A stretch of DNA of 34,415 nt, from the NCBI GenBank assembly GCA_900546795.1, contig UREG01000012.1:1-34415 (forward strand). Reading direction: 5' to 3'. Below, piece after piece: positions 16,593-24,217 of this stretch. Each line of letters begins with the position of its first letter. Position 1 is the stretch's first letter. Under the pieces are notes generated by a model. The model did not search any database. It worked only from the letters and a program-made list of their open reading frames with translations, and was not told where the DNA came from. The stretch comes from an uncultured Veillonellaceae bacterium. GTDB taxonomy: Bacteria > Bacillota > Negativicutes > Veillonellales > Megasphaeraceae. The position numbers were made by a program, and so were the translations under genes.

Positions 16593-16621
16593 TTACTAAT
16601 AATATCGATGTATGTTATAAT
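16593..16621 (+). promoter_or_regulatory. Extended -10 promoter candidate for the suf operon
   Basis: TATGTTATAAT ends at 16621 and gives a perfect TGN-TATAAT extended -10 (TATAAT 16616-16621), with a 17-nt spacer from a weak -35 TTACTA (16593-16598). The -10 is the left half of the dyad TATAATT-CC-AATTATA (16616-16631), which could be a repressor site over the start point. Transcription from here would leave a leader of about 120 nt before sufC. Confidence 0.5.
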
Positions 16622-16709
16622 TCCAATTATAGCACAAGATATAGTAAAGATGGCTATAAAAAAGAGGTATGCCTTGCGATATGTGTAAAACTAGCCTAGA
16701 TATGGTTGG

Positions 16710-16739
16710 TTGTATTATAATATAGTATTGAGAATACAA
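16710..16739. promoter_or_regulatory. Dyad around a second -10 box just before sufC
   Basis: TTGTATT (16710-16716) and AATACAA (16733-16739) are reverse complements, and GTATT (16725-16729) with AATAC (16733-16737) forms a tighter inner repeat. A TATAAT box (16716-16721) lies between them but has no clear -35. The pattern suggests an operator over a regulated promoter. No exact Fur, PerR or IscR consensus was recognised. Confidence 0.35.
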
Positions 16740-16750
16740 TAGGAGTGATT

Positions 16751-17497
16751 ATGTTGAGCGAATTGTTAAAAATAGAAAATCTAAAAGTTTCGGTAGAAAC
16801 AAAAGAGATTTTAAAAGGCGTTGATCTGACGATACGCCGCGGTGAAATCCATGTGGTAATGGGGACGAACGGCGCAGGGAAATCGACGCTGGTAAATGCT
16901 ATCATGGGAAACCCTCTGTATACGGTAGAAGACGGCAGAATTTTATTAGAAGGGGAAGACATTACGGAAGATGCGGTAAATGAACGAGCTAAAAAAGGGA
17001 TTTTCCTTTCTTTCCAATCTCCGTTGGCTATTCCAGGAATTACCGTAGAGAATTTTATTAGAACTGCCAAAAGCACTATTACTGGTGTAAAAGAACGAAT
17101 GATGCCGTTTAAAAAAGAACTGCGGAAACAAATGGAATTGCTGCATATGGATCGGTCTTATGCAGACCGGTATGTCAATGATGGATTCAGCGGCGGCGAA
17201 CGGAAGAAAAATGAAATTTTGCAAATGTGTATGCTGAATCCGAAGTTAGCAATGCTGGACGAAACAGATTCCGGTTTGGATGTTGATGCGGTTCGGATTG
17301 TATCAGAAGGGGTTGCACGTTTTCACAATGAAGACAATGCTATTTTGATCATTACGCATCATAATCAGATTTTGCAGAGCATTAAGCCGGATTATGTGCA
17401 TGTGCTGATAGATGGACGCATCGTAACAACCGGCGACGCCAGCTTGGTACAGCAAATTGAAAAGAATGGCTATGATATGTTCAAAGCGATGATGTAA
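16751..17497 (+). CDS. sufC: SufC, Fe-S assembly ABC ATPase
   Basis: SufC is the soluble ATPase of the SufBCD scaffold that builds Fe-S clusters in the cytosol. The 248-aa protein has Walker A GTNGAGKST (38-46), a Q-loop in LSFQSPLAIPGI, the SufC-typical signature FSGGERKKNE, and Walker B LAMLDETDSGLDVDA with ITHHNQIL at the switch. The DETDSGLD form and FSGGERKKNEI are diagnostic for SufC among ABC ATPases. I chose ATG 16751 with AGGAG at 16741-16745; a GTG two codons earlier overlaps that site and is unlikely. It is the first gene of the suf operon, 12 nt before sufB. Confidence 0.96.
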   Translation: MLSELLKIENLKVSVETKEILKGVDLTIRRGEIHVVMGTNGAGKSTLVNAIMGNPLYTVEDGRILLEGEDITEDAVNERAKKGIFLSFQSPLAIPGITVENFIRTAKSTITGVKERMMPFKKELRKQMELLHMDRSYADRYVNDGFSGGERKKNEILQMCMLNPKLAMLDETDSGLDVDAVRIVSEGVARFHNEDNAILIITHHNQILQSIKPDYVHVLIDGRIVTTGDASLVQQIEKNGYDMFKAMM

Positions 17498-17508
17498 CAG
17501 GAGGCACT

Positions 17509-18915
17509 ATGGAAAAGAAAAAAACACAAGTTGCTGACGTCAATCGCAGTATCTATGATATCAAGGACGAGTTTTCCTATTCATATAAATCAGAAGCCGG
17601 ATTAACACCGGAAATTGTTCGGGAAATTTCGGAAAAGAAAAATGAGCCGAAATGGATGCTGGACTTTCGTTTAAAATCTTTGGATATATACAATAAAATG
17701 GAAATTCCAAATTGGATGCCGGATATCAGTGGTTTGGATATGGCAAATATTATTACGTATGTGCGTCCAAAAACAGATATGCGCGGCACATGGGAAGAAG
17801 TTCCTGATGATATTCGGGAAACGTTTGACCGACTGGGAATTCCGGAAGCAGAGAAAACCTCATTGGCGGGTGTTGGAGCGCAGTATGATTCGGAAGTAGT
17901 ATATCATAGTGTGCAGGAAGAGCTGGTGAAACAAGGCGTTGTGTATACGGACTTTGACTCGGCGCTGAACGAATATGAAGATATTGTTCGTCACTATTTT
18001 ATGCGGTTGGTACCGCCGACGGATCATAAATTTGCAGCACTGCATGGCGCCGTATGGTCTGGCGGGTCGTTCGTATATGTTCCGAAAGGAGTGGAACTGA
18101 CGATTCCGCTGCAAAGTTATTTTAGATTGAATGCCCCGGGGGCAGGTCAGTTTGAACATACGCTTATCATCATAGAAGAAGGCGCGAGCGCTCACTTTAT
18201 AGAAGGGTGTTCGGCTCCGAAATATAACGTAGCGAACCTGCACGCCGGATGCGTAGAACTGTTTGTAAAAGATAATGCGAAGCTGCGGTATTCGACGATC
18301 GAAAACTGGTCAAAAAATATGTATAATCTGAATACAAAGCGGGCCCTGGTAGGCAAAAACGGCACTATTGAATGGGTCAGCGGTTCCTTTGGCTCTAAGG
18401 TATCTTGTTTATATCCTATGAGTATTCTGAATGGAGAAGGGGCTCATTGCGAATTTACGGGCGTGACTTTTGCAGGGGAAGGCCAGTTTTTGGATACCGG
18501 GTCTAAGGTAGTGCATAATGCGCCGCATACAACCAGCAATGTTAATTCCAAATCGATTTCTAAATCTGGCGGGGTTGCCTTATATCGCGGACTGCTGCAG
18601 ATAAAGAAACAGGCGGAGGGAGCCAAAGCTACGGTTAGCTGCGAATCGCTGATGCTTGATGAAATTTCTCAGTCTGATACTATACCGACAATTATTGTCG
18701 ATAATGATAATATTGATTTAGGGCATGAAGCTAAAATTGGACGAATTTCAGATGAAGCAATTTTTTATCTGATGAGCCGAGGGCTTTCGGAAGAGGAAGC
18801 GCGGGCTATGCTGGTTCGTGGTTTTGTAGAACCGATTTCCAAGGAACTTCCGCTGGAATATGCAGTGGAAATGAATAATTTGATTTCTTTGGAATTAGAA
18901 GGATCGATAGGATAA
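17509..18915 (+). CDS. sufB: SufB, Fe-S cluster scaffold
   Basis: SufB is the core scaffold of SufBC2D on which new Fe-S clusters are assembled. The 468-aa protein shows DEFSYSYKSEAGLTPEIVREIS at the start. The conserved VYYHS-like segment DSEVVYHSVQEEL and a HGAVWSGGSFVYVPKGVEL motif follow, then EGCSAPKY and a beta-helix core. ATVSCESLMLDEISQSDTIP and GHEAKIGRISDEAIFYLMSRGL near the end contain the Cys and Glu positions linked to sulfur transfer and cluster formation. Length matches the family (about 465-470 aa). An AGGAGG ribosome site precedes ATG 17509. Confidence 0.97.
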   Translation: MEKKKTQVADVNRSIYDIKDEFSYSYKSEAGLTPEIVREISEKKNEPKWMLDFRLKSLDIYNKMEIPNWMPDISGLDMANIITYVRPKTDMRGTWEEVPDDIRETFDRLGIPEAEKTSLAGVGAQYDSEVVYHSVQEELVKQGVVYTDFDSALNEYEDIVRHYFMRLVPPTDHKFAALHGAVWSGGSFVYVPKGVELTIPLQSYFRLNAPGAGQFEHTLIIIEEGASAHFIEGCSAPKYNVANLHAGCVELFVKDNAKLRYSTIENWSKNMYNLNTKRALVGKNGTIEWVSGSFGSKVSCLYPMSILNGEGAHCEFTGVTFAGEGQFLDTGSKVVHNAPHTTSNVNSKSISKSGGVALYRGLLQIKKQAEGAKATVSCESLMLDEISQSDTIPTIIVDNDNIDLGHEAKIGRISDEAIFYLMSRGLSEEEARAMLVRGFVEPISKELPLEYAVEMNNLISLELEGSIG

Positions 18916-18931
18916 GGAGGACTAGGCAGAT

Positions 18932-20041
18932 ATGAATAGAGAGTATAATCAATTGCCGGTGCCTACTTATCGGTGGGCGAAAGTCAATCATTGTATATTA
19001 GAAGATGTAAAGATAGAAAATGCTTTGCCGGCAAAGGCCGTAGTAGAAGGTCCGATTCAGCGTGGTGCGGCAGAAGCTGTATTGCCGGCATTTCAAGGAG
19101 CTAATTCTGAACTTTTGCGGGAGGCTGCAGGCAGTGAAGAGCAGTTTTTACTGCAAATAGAAGCAAATGGCATGCAGCATGCAGGGATTCATTATGAACT
19201 CACAGAAAATACGCCGAGTGTATGCGGACGGCTGCATATTTCTGCGAAAGAAAACAGTAAGACGACGATTCATTTAACATTTGACGGGGATGCGCCGCTT
19301 GGCTTTGTAAACTTTTTAACTACAGTTGAAGCAGCGGAAGGCGCCGAGGTAAAAATTATAAAAACACAGCTGCATGGAAACGGTGTCCGCCATATCGAGC
19401 ATCGTTATGTATATGCTGCTGACAATGCTCGTGTAGAAGCTGTTAATGCAGAAATGGGCGGAGCCGAAGTACTGCATTATTATACCTATGATTTATGCGG
19501 TAAAGAGTCGGCGATGGACCAAAAGACGATTTATTTGGGAAATGACAATCAGAAATTGGATTTTTCCTATATTATGGCTCATAAAGGAGAAAAAAGTTTT
19601 TCTGATCTCATCACCACCGGCGCGTTGATGAGCGGAGCAAAAAAAACATTTCGCGGAACTATTGATTTCCATCGCGGGGCACGGCGGGCCGAAGGGGCCG
19701 AAGAAGATGTTTGCCTTCTTTTAGATGAAACGGTTCATTCCGTATCGCTTCCTCTTCTTTTATGTAAGGAAGACGATGTGTCTGGAAATCATGCAGCTAG
19801 TGCCGGTCAGATAGATCGAGACAAGTTGTTTTATCTGATGAGCCGCGGCTTTAGTGAGCAGGAAGCAAAGCATATCATTGTAGAATCAAACTTGCGGCCG
19901 ATTATCGATCAATTGGAAGACGAAGTGTTGGAAAACAGAGTATTGCAAATGGTAAGACAAAAAATGGATTATTGCTGTAATCCGGACAAGGGGGCTCCGT
20001 GCCATGGAAAATGTAAGAAAAGATTTCCCTATTCTAAATAA
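18932..20041 (+). CDS. sufD: SufD, Fe-S scaffold partner with Cys-rich tail
   Basis: SufD pairs with SufB in the SufBC2D complex and helps iron entry. The 369-aa protein has a variable N-terminus, then the beta-helix core with FSYIMAHKGEKSFSDL, FRGTIDFHRGARRAEG and ETVHSVSLPLLLCKEDDV. The conserved His-containing SGNHAASAGQIDRDKLFYLMSRGFSEQEAKHIIV segment follows. After the usual C-terminal helix (to about residue 345) it carries an extra tail with Cys348, Cys349, Cys357 and Cys361, in the pattern CC-x7-C-x3-C. The last 38 nt overlap sufS, so residues 358-369 are read in an overlap. It follows sufB by 16 nt with AAGGAGG upstream. Confidence 0.93.
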   Translation: MNREYNQLPVPTYRWAKVNHCILEDVKIENALPAKAVVEGPIQRGAAEAVLPAFQGANSELLREAAGSEEQFLLQIEANGMQHAGIHYELTENTPSVCGRLHISAKENSKTTIHLTFDGDAPLGFVNFLTTVEAAEGAEVKIIKTQLHGNGVRHIEHRYVYAADNARVEAVNAEMGGAEVLHYYTYDLCGKESAMDQKTIYLGNDNQKLDFSYIMAHKGEKSFSDLITTGALMSGAKKTFRGTIDFHRGARRAEGAEEDVCLLLDETVHSVSLPLLLCKEDDVSGNHAASAGQIDRDKLFYLMSRGFSEQEAKHIIVESNLRPIIDQLEDEVLENRVLQMVRQKMDYCCNPDKGAPCHGKCKKRFPYSK

Positions 20042-21227
20042 GGTCCACAATGGACACCAGATTGTTTATTTTGATAATGCAGCGACTACGCAAAAGCCAA
20101 AACAAGTAATTGATGCAATCGTTCATTATTTGGAAAACAGTAATGGCAATCCGCACCGGGGAGCACATATTTTGAGTGTGGAAGCATCGGAAGCTTACGA
20201 AAATGCACGGGATGCAGTACAGAAATTTATTAATGCTGCCCATCGGGAAGAAATTATTTTTGTGCGCAATGCAACGGAAGCAATGAATTTGATCAGCCGC
20301 AGCTATGGAGAAGCTAAACTGAAAAAAGGGGATAAGATCGTTGTTCCTATTTCTGAGCATCATGCTGACGTAGTTACCTGGCAGAGAGTTTGCCGGGTAA
20401 CCGGAGCAGAATTAGAATACATGTACTTGGATAAAGAGTCCGGTGCGTATCCGGAATCGGAAATGAATAAAATCGACGAAAGAACTAAAATTGTTGCGTT
20501 TGCTCAGGTAAGCAATGTGCTGGGAAGGAAAGTTCCGGTAAAAGAGCTGACAGAGCGGGCGCATGCTGTTGGTGCGATCGTTATTTTGGATGGTGCGCAG
20601 TCAACACCGCATATGAAGGTAGATGTGCAGGCATTGGATTGTGACTTCTTTGTATTTTCCGGACATAAGATGCTTGCGTCTGCGGGCACAGGCGTCTTGT
20701 ATGGCAAAAAAGCTATTTTAGATGATATGGAACCATTTTTGCTTGGCGGAGATATGATCGAATACGTGCAGGAGCAGACAACGTCCTTTAATGTGCTTCC
20801 TTTCAAGTTTGAGGCAGGTACAGAAAATGTGGAAGGCGCAGTGGCACTTCACGCAGCGATCCAATATTTAGAAGCCATTGGTTTTGATGAGATAGAAAAG
20901 CACGAACGGGAATTAACGGCTCGATTGATAGCAGGGATGAAAGAGATTCCTCATATCCATATTATTGGAACGGATGATCCTGAAGAAAAATATGGCGTTG
21001 TATCGTTTACGGTTGACGGCGTTCATCCGCATGATGTAGCTACGATTCTTGACAGCTATGGAATTGCGATTCGATCGGGACATCACTGCGCACAGCCGTT
21101 AGGGGCATATCTCGGTGTGCCGGCTTCCAATCGAGTTAGTGTATATATCTATAATACGATGGAAGAAGTGGAATATTTCCTGGATAAATTAAAACGCGTA
21201 CGTCCTCAAATGGGGCTTACTGACTAG
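20004..21227 (+). CDS. sufS: SufS, cysteine desulfurase (group II)
   Basis: SufS takes sulfur from cysteine, using PLP, and hands it to SufU for cluster assembly. The 407-aa protein has the N-terminal YFDNAATTQKPKQVIDA, then NGNPHRGAH and ISEHHADVVTWQ. It continues with ILDGAQSTPHMKVDVQ, the PLP lysine in FSGHKMLASAGTGVLYG (Lys222), and the active-site Cys362 in RSGHHCAQPLGAYLG. The RSGHHCAQP form marks the group II enzymes. Its ATG lies inside the end of sufD, after AAGGGGG, so translation is probably coupled. Length matches the family (about 405 aa). Confidence 0.97.
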   Translation: MENVRKDFPILNKVHNGHQIVYFDNAATTQKPKQVIDAIVHYLENSNGNPHRGAHILSVEASEAYENARDAVQKFINAAHREEIIFVRNATEAMNLISRSYGEAKLKKGDKIVVPISEHHADVVTWQRVCRVTGAELEYMYLDKESGAYPESEMNKIDERTKIVAFAQVSNVLGRKVPVKELTERAHAVGAIVILDGAQSTPHMKVDVQALDCDFFVFSGHKMLASAGTGVLYGKKAILDDMEPFLLGGDMIEYVQEQTTSFNVLPFKFEAGTENVEGAVALHAAIQYLEAIGFDEIEKHERELTARLIAGMKEIPHIHIIGTDDPEEKYGVVSFTVDGVHPHDVATILDSYGIAIRSGHHCAQPLGAYLGVPASNRVSVYIYNTMEEVEYFLDKLKRVRPQMGLTD

Positions 21228-21239
21228 GAGAGTTTTAGA

Positions 21240-21674
21240 ATGGATATGAATCAGCTGTATTCTGAATTGATTTTAGAACATAATCAGGATACCAGAAACA
21301 AACGAGTTCTTTCGAATTACACCTGTGAAGAACATGGCCATAATCCGAGCTGCGGCGATGATTTGACTCTTCGCCTTACTATTGAAAATGGCATTATAGA
21401 GGATGCTGCATATCAGGGAAGCGGTTGTGCTATCAGCCAGGCTTCGGCATCTATGATGATTGATGATATTAAAGGCAAGAGCGTAGAAGAGGCGCTGGCC
21501 TTGGTTGATTTATTTTTAGGAATGATCAAGCGGGAAGTTACAGACGATGAGCAGCTTGAAGAATTGGAAGATGCGATCGCTTTGAAAAATATTGCTAACA
21601 TGCCGGCAAGAGTAAAGTGTGCGGTATTGGCTTGGCATACATTAAAAGAAGCGATCGCAAAAACGAAAGCCTGA
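21240..21674 (+). CDS. sufU: SufU, zinc-dependent sulfur acceptor for SufS
   Basis: SufU is the Gram-positive-type partner that receives persulfide sulfur from SufS. The 144-aa protein has the expected zinc ligands: Cys38 and Asp40 in NPSCGDD, Cys63 in GSGCAIS, and Cys126 in VKCAVLAW. The insertion between the second and third ligands that separates SufU from IscU is present. The start at ATG 21240 has AGGAG 9 nt upstream; ATG 21246 is a possible alternative. The suf operon ends here with no sufA, sufE or regulator gene, and a shared terminator follows. Confidence 0.95.
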   Translation: MDMNQLYSELILEHNQDTRNKRVLSNYTCEEHGHNPSCGDDLTLRLTIENGIIEDAAYQGSGCAISQASASMMIDDIKGKSVEEALALVDLFLGMIKREVTDDEQLEELEDAIALKNIANMPARVKCAVLAWHTLKEAIAKTKA

Positions 21675-21677
21675 TGC

Positions 21678-21716
21678 ACTAAAAAAGACGGCAAAATATC
21701 AGCCGTCTTTTTTAGT
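21678..21716. terminator. Bidirectional terminator between sufU and the BFD-like gene
   Basis: A perfect 15-bp stem runs from 21678-21692 and pairs with 21702-21716 across a 9-nt loop. The core is AAAAAAGACGGC / GCCGTCTTTTTT, so each strand has an A-run before and a T-run after the GC stem. It serves sufU on the plus strand and the convergent small gene on the minus strand, whose last codons lie within it. Confidence 0.92.
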
Positions 21717-21926
21717 ATCTTTTAATAATGCTGCGATTTTAGGCGCACAGTTTCGCCCTTTGCAGGCTCCAGTACAGGCGCCGGTAGCTTCTTTGATTTT
21801 TAAAACGGTATCAGCACCGTCGGTAATAGCCTTTTTTATCGTTGCCCGGCTGATGCTGCGGCAGGTACATACTTTGGTGTACTTGTCTAGAATCGCTGTT
21901 GGAATTTGTGGTTCTTCCCAATCCAT
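21699..21926 (-). CDS. BFD-like [2Fe-2S]-binding small protein
   Basis: This 75-aa protein has the BFD-like fold signature: VCTCRSISRATIKKAI (Cys20, Cys22), a helix with TDGADTVLKIKEATGA, then ACTGACKGRNCAPKI (Cys51, Cys55, Cys60). Four of these Cys would bind a [2Fe-2S] cluster; the fifth is extra. Relatives include bacterioferritin-associated ferredoxin and the BFD domains of NAD(P)H-dependent reductases. I chose ATG 21926 (complement), with AAAGGAG 7 nt upstream; a TTG two codons earlier sits too close to that site. It converges on the suf operon with a shared terminator, so an iron or Fe-S link is plausible but inferred. Confidence 0.85.
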   Translation of the reverse strand: MDWEEPQIPTAILDKYTKVCTCRSISRATIKKAITDGADTVLKIKEATGACTGACKGRNCAPKIAALLKDTKKDG

Positions 21927-21956
21927 TTGCAAGCTCCTTTCCGGTAATTGAAAGGT

Positions 21957-21985
21957 ATTATATCATATTTTAGAAAGGGTGTCTT
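21957..21985 (-). promoter_or_regulatory. Promoter for the BFD-like gene
   Basis: On the minus strand AAGACA (21985-21980), a 17-nt spacer and TATAAT (21962-21957) are visible, with TG just before the -10. The spacer crosses the ribosome site of the divergent HAD gene, so the 60-bp divergent region is used tightly. No convincing plus-strand promoter for the HAD gene was found here. Confidence 0.6.
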
Positions 21986-21986
21986 T

Positions 21987-22628
21987 ATGTTTACACATAT
22001 TATTTTCGATTTAGATGGAACGCTTACGGATTCCAAACCCGGGATAGTGCATTCTATTCAATATAGCTTAAGCCGAGTAGGTATCGACGAACAAGATGAG
22101 AAAAAATTGGAAAGTTTTGTAGGGCCTCCGCTTATGAGTACTTATCGGGATACCTATGGCTTAACGGAGGAAAAGCGAAGACAAGCATATGAAGCGTTTC
22201 AAGAAGTGTTTACGACAAAGGGAATGTTTGATAACCGACCTTATGAAGGAATCCCTGAATTGTTGGCGCGATTGAAAGCCAGCGGTAAGAAATTATATAT
22301 AGGAACTTCGAAACCGGAAGTACATGCCATTACGATTTTGAAACACTTTGGCTTGTATCAGTATTTTGATGTAATAAAGGGAGCCAAACTTGGAGATGAA
22401 AATGAAAGCAAAGCAGATACAATTGCTAAAGTATTGCGTGAAATCCCTCAGGAAGAATGGAACAAGACGGTGATGGTTGGCGATCGCAAATATGATATTG
22501 AAGGCGGCAGGGCAAATGGATTGGCTACCGTAGCTGTTTCTTATGGTTATGCAGACGAAAAAGAAATTCGGGAAGTGCAGCCAAGCTATATTGCTGAAAG
22601 TGTAGATGACTTGAAAAATCTCCTCTAG
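21987..22628 (+). CDS. HAD-family phosphatase (phosphoglycolate phosphatase-like)
   Basis: This 213-aa soluble hydrolase has HAD motif I FDLDGTLTDSKPG (Asp8, Asp10), then a helical cap domain (about 15-80). Motif II is YIGTSKPE, a Lys in ENESKAD is likely motif III, and motif IV is VMVGDRKYDIEGG. The layout fits the Gph/PgmB/5'-nucleotidase subgroup with a C1 cap. The substrate cannot be read from sequence; phosphoglycolate, sugar phosphates and nucleotides are all possible. ATG 21987 follows AAAGGG (21974-21979); an upstream in-frame codon at 21948 lies before that site. It diverges from the BFD-like gene. Confidence 0.85.
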   Translation: MFTHIIFDLDGTLTDSKPGIVHSIQYSLSRVGIDEQDEKKLESFVGPPLMSTYRDTYGLTEEKRRQAYEAFQEVFTTKGMFDNRPYEGIPELLARLKASGKKLYIGTSKPEVHAITILKHFGLYQYFDVIKGAKLGDENESKADTIAKVLREIPQEEWNKTVMVGDRKYDIEGGRANGLATVAVSYGYADEKEIREVQPSYIAESVDDLKNLL

Positions 22629-22658
22629 TTGACAAGAAATAGCCGAACATTTTACAAT
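22629..22658 (+). promoter_or_regulatory. Near-consensus promoter for the NCS2 permease
   Basis: A perfect -35 TTGACA (22629-22634) begins right after the HAD stop codon. An 18-nt spacer leads to -10 TACAAT (22653-22658). The inverted repeat AACATTTT (22646-22653) / AAAATGTT (22668-22675) overlaps the -10 and the start point, a possible repressor site. Confidence 0.7.
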
Positions 22659-22693
22659 AAAGGAAGAAAAATGTTAGGGAAAAGAGGATAGAC

Positions 22694-24004
22694 ATGGAAA
22701 CAAAACAACAAACCGTTCACCCTGTAGACGAGATGCTGCCATTAGGACAACTTTTTGCGTATGGTATGCAGCATGTATTGGCAATGTATGCCGGTGCGGT
22801 AGCCGTGCCTTTGATTTTGTCCCAGGCTATGGGGCTCTCTGTGGAGCAGTTGATTTATCTGATTAATGCAGATTTATTTGTATGCGGAGTAGCCACATTG
22901 ATTCAGACGCTGGGGATCGGTAATATTGGCGCACGTATTCCTATGATTCAGGGGGTTACGTTCGCGGCAGTTTCTCCAATGATTTTGATTGGGACGAATC
23001 ACGGTATGCAGGGAATTTATGGCGCAATTATTGTAGCAGGTCTTATTACATTTTTATCTGCGCCGTATTTCAGCAAATTGATTCGATTTTTTCCTCCGGT
23101 AGTCACGGGGACGATTATTACTACTATTGGGATTACCTTAATGCCGGTAGCCGTGCGATGGGCTGGCGGCGGAAATCCCAGTGCAGCGGATTTTGCTTCG
23201 CTGGACAAATTGGCGCTGGCAGCATTTACTATGATTTGCGTGGTAGTGCTTTACCGGAGCTTTACTGGATTTTTGAGCAATATATCGGTGCTGCTGGCGC
23301 TTGTATTGGGAACTATTGTAGCGTACGCGTTTGGATATGTGCACTTTGACGAAGTATTAAAAGCGGATTGGATTGGGTTTACGACGCCGTTTACATTTGG
23401 ATTTCCTATATTTGAATTAGGGCCGATTATTTCTATGGTTATCGTTATGCTGGTCTGTATGACGGAAACTACCGGTGACTGTATTGCAATAGGAGAAATT
23501 GTAGAAAAGGAAATCGGTGAAAAAGAATTAGCGCAATGTCTTCGGGCTGATGGACTTTCTACGGTTCTTGGCGGGATCTTTAATAGTTTTCCCTATACAG
23601 CGTTTGCTCAGAACGTGGGACTTATCGGATTAACAAGAGTAAAAAGCCGGTTTGTAGTAGCCGCATCCGGAGTTATCCTCATTCTGCTGGGACTTTTCCC
23701 AAAAATGGCTGCTGTTATTGCCTGTATTCCCAGCTGTGTATTAGGCGGCGCTGGTATTGCTATGTTTGGGATGATTGCTGCGAGCGGCATTCGGACCTTG
23801 TCAAAAGTAGAATTTGATGGAAATTATAATATGATGATCATCGGCCTTAGCTTGGGAATTGGAACGATTACTTTGGCTGTTCCGGACTTTTATAAGCACT
23901 TCCCAGAGTGGGCGCAGATTATTTTTCACAGCGGTATTACTGCAGGCAGTGTGACTGCAATTGTATTGAATTTCTTGCTGAATGAAACAATAAAAGAAAA
24001 ATAA
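22694..24004 (+). CDS. NCS2 nucleobase permease (xanthine/urate type)
   Basis: This 436-aa protein of the nucleobase:cation symporter-2 family has about 12-14 membrane segments. Features include GMQHVLAMYAGAVAVPLIL in the first helix, ARIPMIQGVTFAAVSPM, the substrate-site motif VCMTETTGDCIAIGEI, and FNSFPYTAFAQNVGLIGLTRVKSR. The ETTGD and QNVGLIGLTRV sequences point to the xanthine/uric acid branch rather than to uracil permeases. Exact substrate and direction are inferred, not shown. It has its own promoter, a GAGGATAG leader and its own terminator, so it is a one-gene unit. Confidence 0.85.
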   Translation: METKQQTVHPVDEMLPLGQLFAYGMQHVLAMYAGAVAVPLILSQAMGLSVEQLIYLINADLFVCGVATLIQTLGIGNIGARIPMIQGVTFAAVSPMILIGTNHGMQGIYGAIIVAGLITFLSAPYFSKLIRFFPPVVTGTIITTIGITLMPVAVRWAGGGNPSAADFASLDKLALAAFTMICVVVLYRSFTGFLSNISVLLALVLGTIVAYAFGYVHFDEVLKADWIGFTTPFTFGFPIFELGPIISMVIVMLVCMTETTGDCIAIGEIVEKEIGEKELAQCLRADGLSTVLGGIFNSFPYTAFAQNVGLIGLTRVKSRFVVAASGVILILLGLFPKMAAVIACIPSCVLGGAGIAMFGMIAASGIRTLSKVEFDGNYNMMIIGLSLGIGTITLAVPDFYKHFPEWAQIIFHSGITAGSVTAIVLNFLLNETIKEK

Positions 24005-24011
24005 TTCATGT

Positions 24012-24043
24012 AAAAAGCGGGCGCAGAGGCGTTCGCTTTTTTT
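24012..24043 (+). terminator. Intrinsic terminator after the permease
   Basis: The left arm at 24012-24024 (AAAAAGCGGGCGC) pairs with 24029-24041 through 13 pairs including two G-U, around an AGAG loop. A run of seven T (24037-24043) closes it. Confidence 0.85.
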
Positions 24044-24172
24044 GCTGTTAATCCCTTATAGATAAAAGAATGCAAGATGAATAACCGCAGGCGTCGGATA
24101 GAAGCGGAGCAAGCGTATTTTTGTTTCTCTGCGAGGATTTTAAGGAAATTTCTATAAGAAAAGTAGGCTATA

Positions 24173-24181
24173 TGATATACT
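24173..24181 (+). promoter_or_regulatory. Extended -10 for the M16C peptidase gene
   Basis: TGATATACT (24173-24181) is an extended -10 (TG-A-TATACT). The -35 region is poor (TATAAG at 24153-24158, 17-nt spacer), as is common with extended -10 promoters. The predicted leader is about 30 nt. The rest of the 24044-24217 gap shows no feature I can name. Confidence 0.45.
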
Positions 24182-24217
24182 ATTACATAGATATGCAAAT
24201 TAGAAATGAGGGATAGA

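Larger units (their letters stand above)
16133..16750. other. Long gene-free AT-rich spacer before suf
   Basis: About 600 bp without a convincing reading frame on either strand, clearly more AT-rich than the genes around it. It holds a strong imperfect hairpin (16330-16360), a perfect 12-bp inverted repeat (16550-16578), two suf promoter candidates (16593-16621 and the TATAAT at 16716-16721) and dyads next to them. Several other TATAAT-like boxes (16195, 16507, 16534) lack a good -35 and are probably chance in AT-rich DNA. A 77-codon minus-strand frame (16076-16309) crosses the terminator, has no ribosome site and was not accepted. Possible contents are an unrecognised small RNA or a long regulatory region; I see no match to a riboswitch class I know. 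Confidence 0.6.

Noticed and set aside
16615..16632. Possible PerR or Fur box at the suf promoter
   Set aside because: The half-sites TATAATT and AATTATA are separated by 2 nt and do not fit the PerR 7-1-7 or the Fur hexamer pattern; kept only as an unnamed dyad.
16133..16750. Riboswitch, T-box or decayed gene in the spacer
   Set aside because: No class-defining conserved loops and no frame with remnants of a known protein were recognised; only hairpins and dyads can be supported.
21948..21976. TTGAAA-N17-TAGAAA as a promoter for the HAD gene
   Set aside because: Its start point would fall beyond the gene's ribosome site, leaving no leader for translation.
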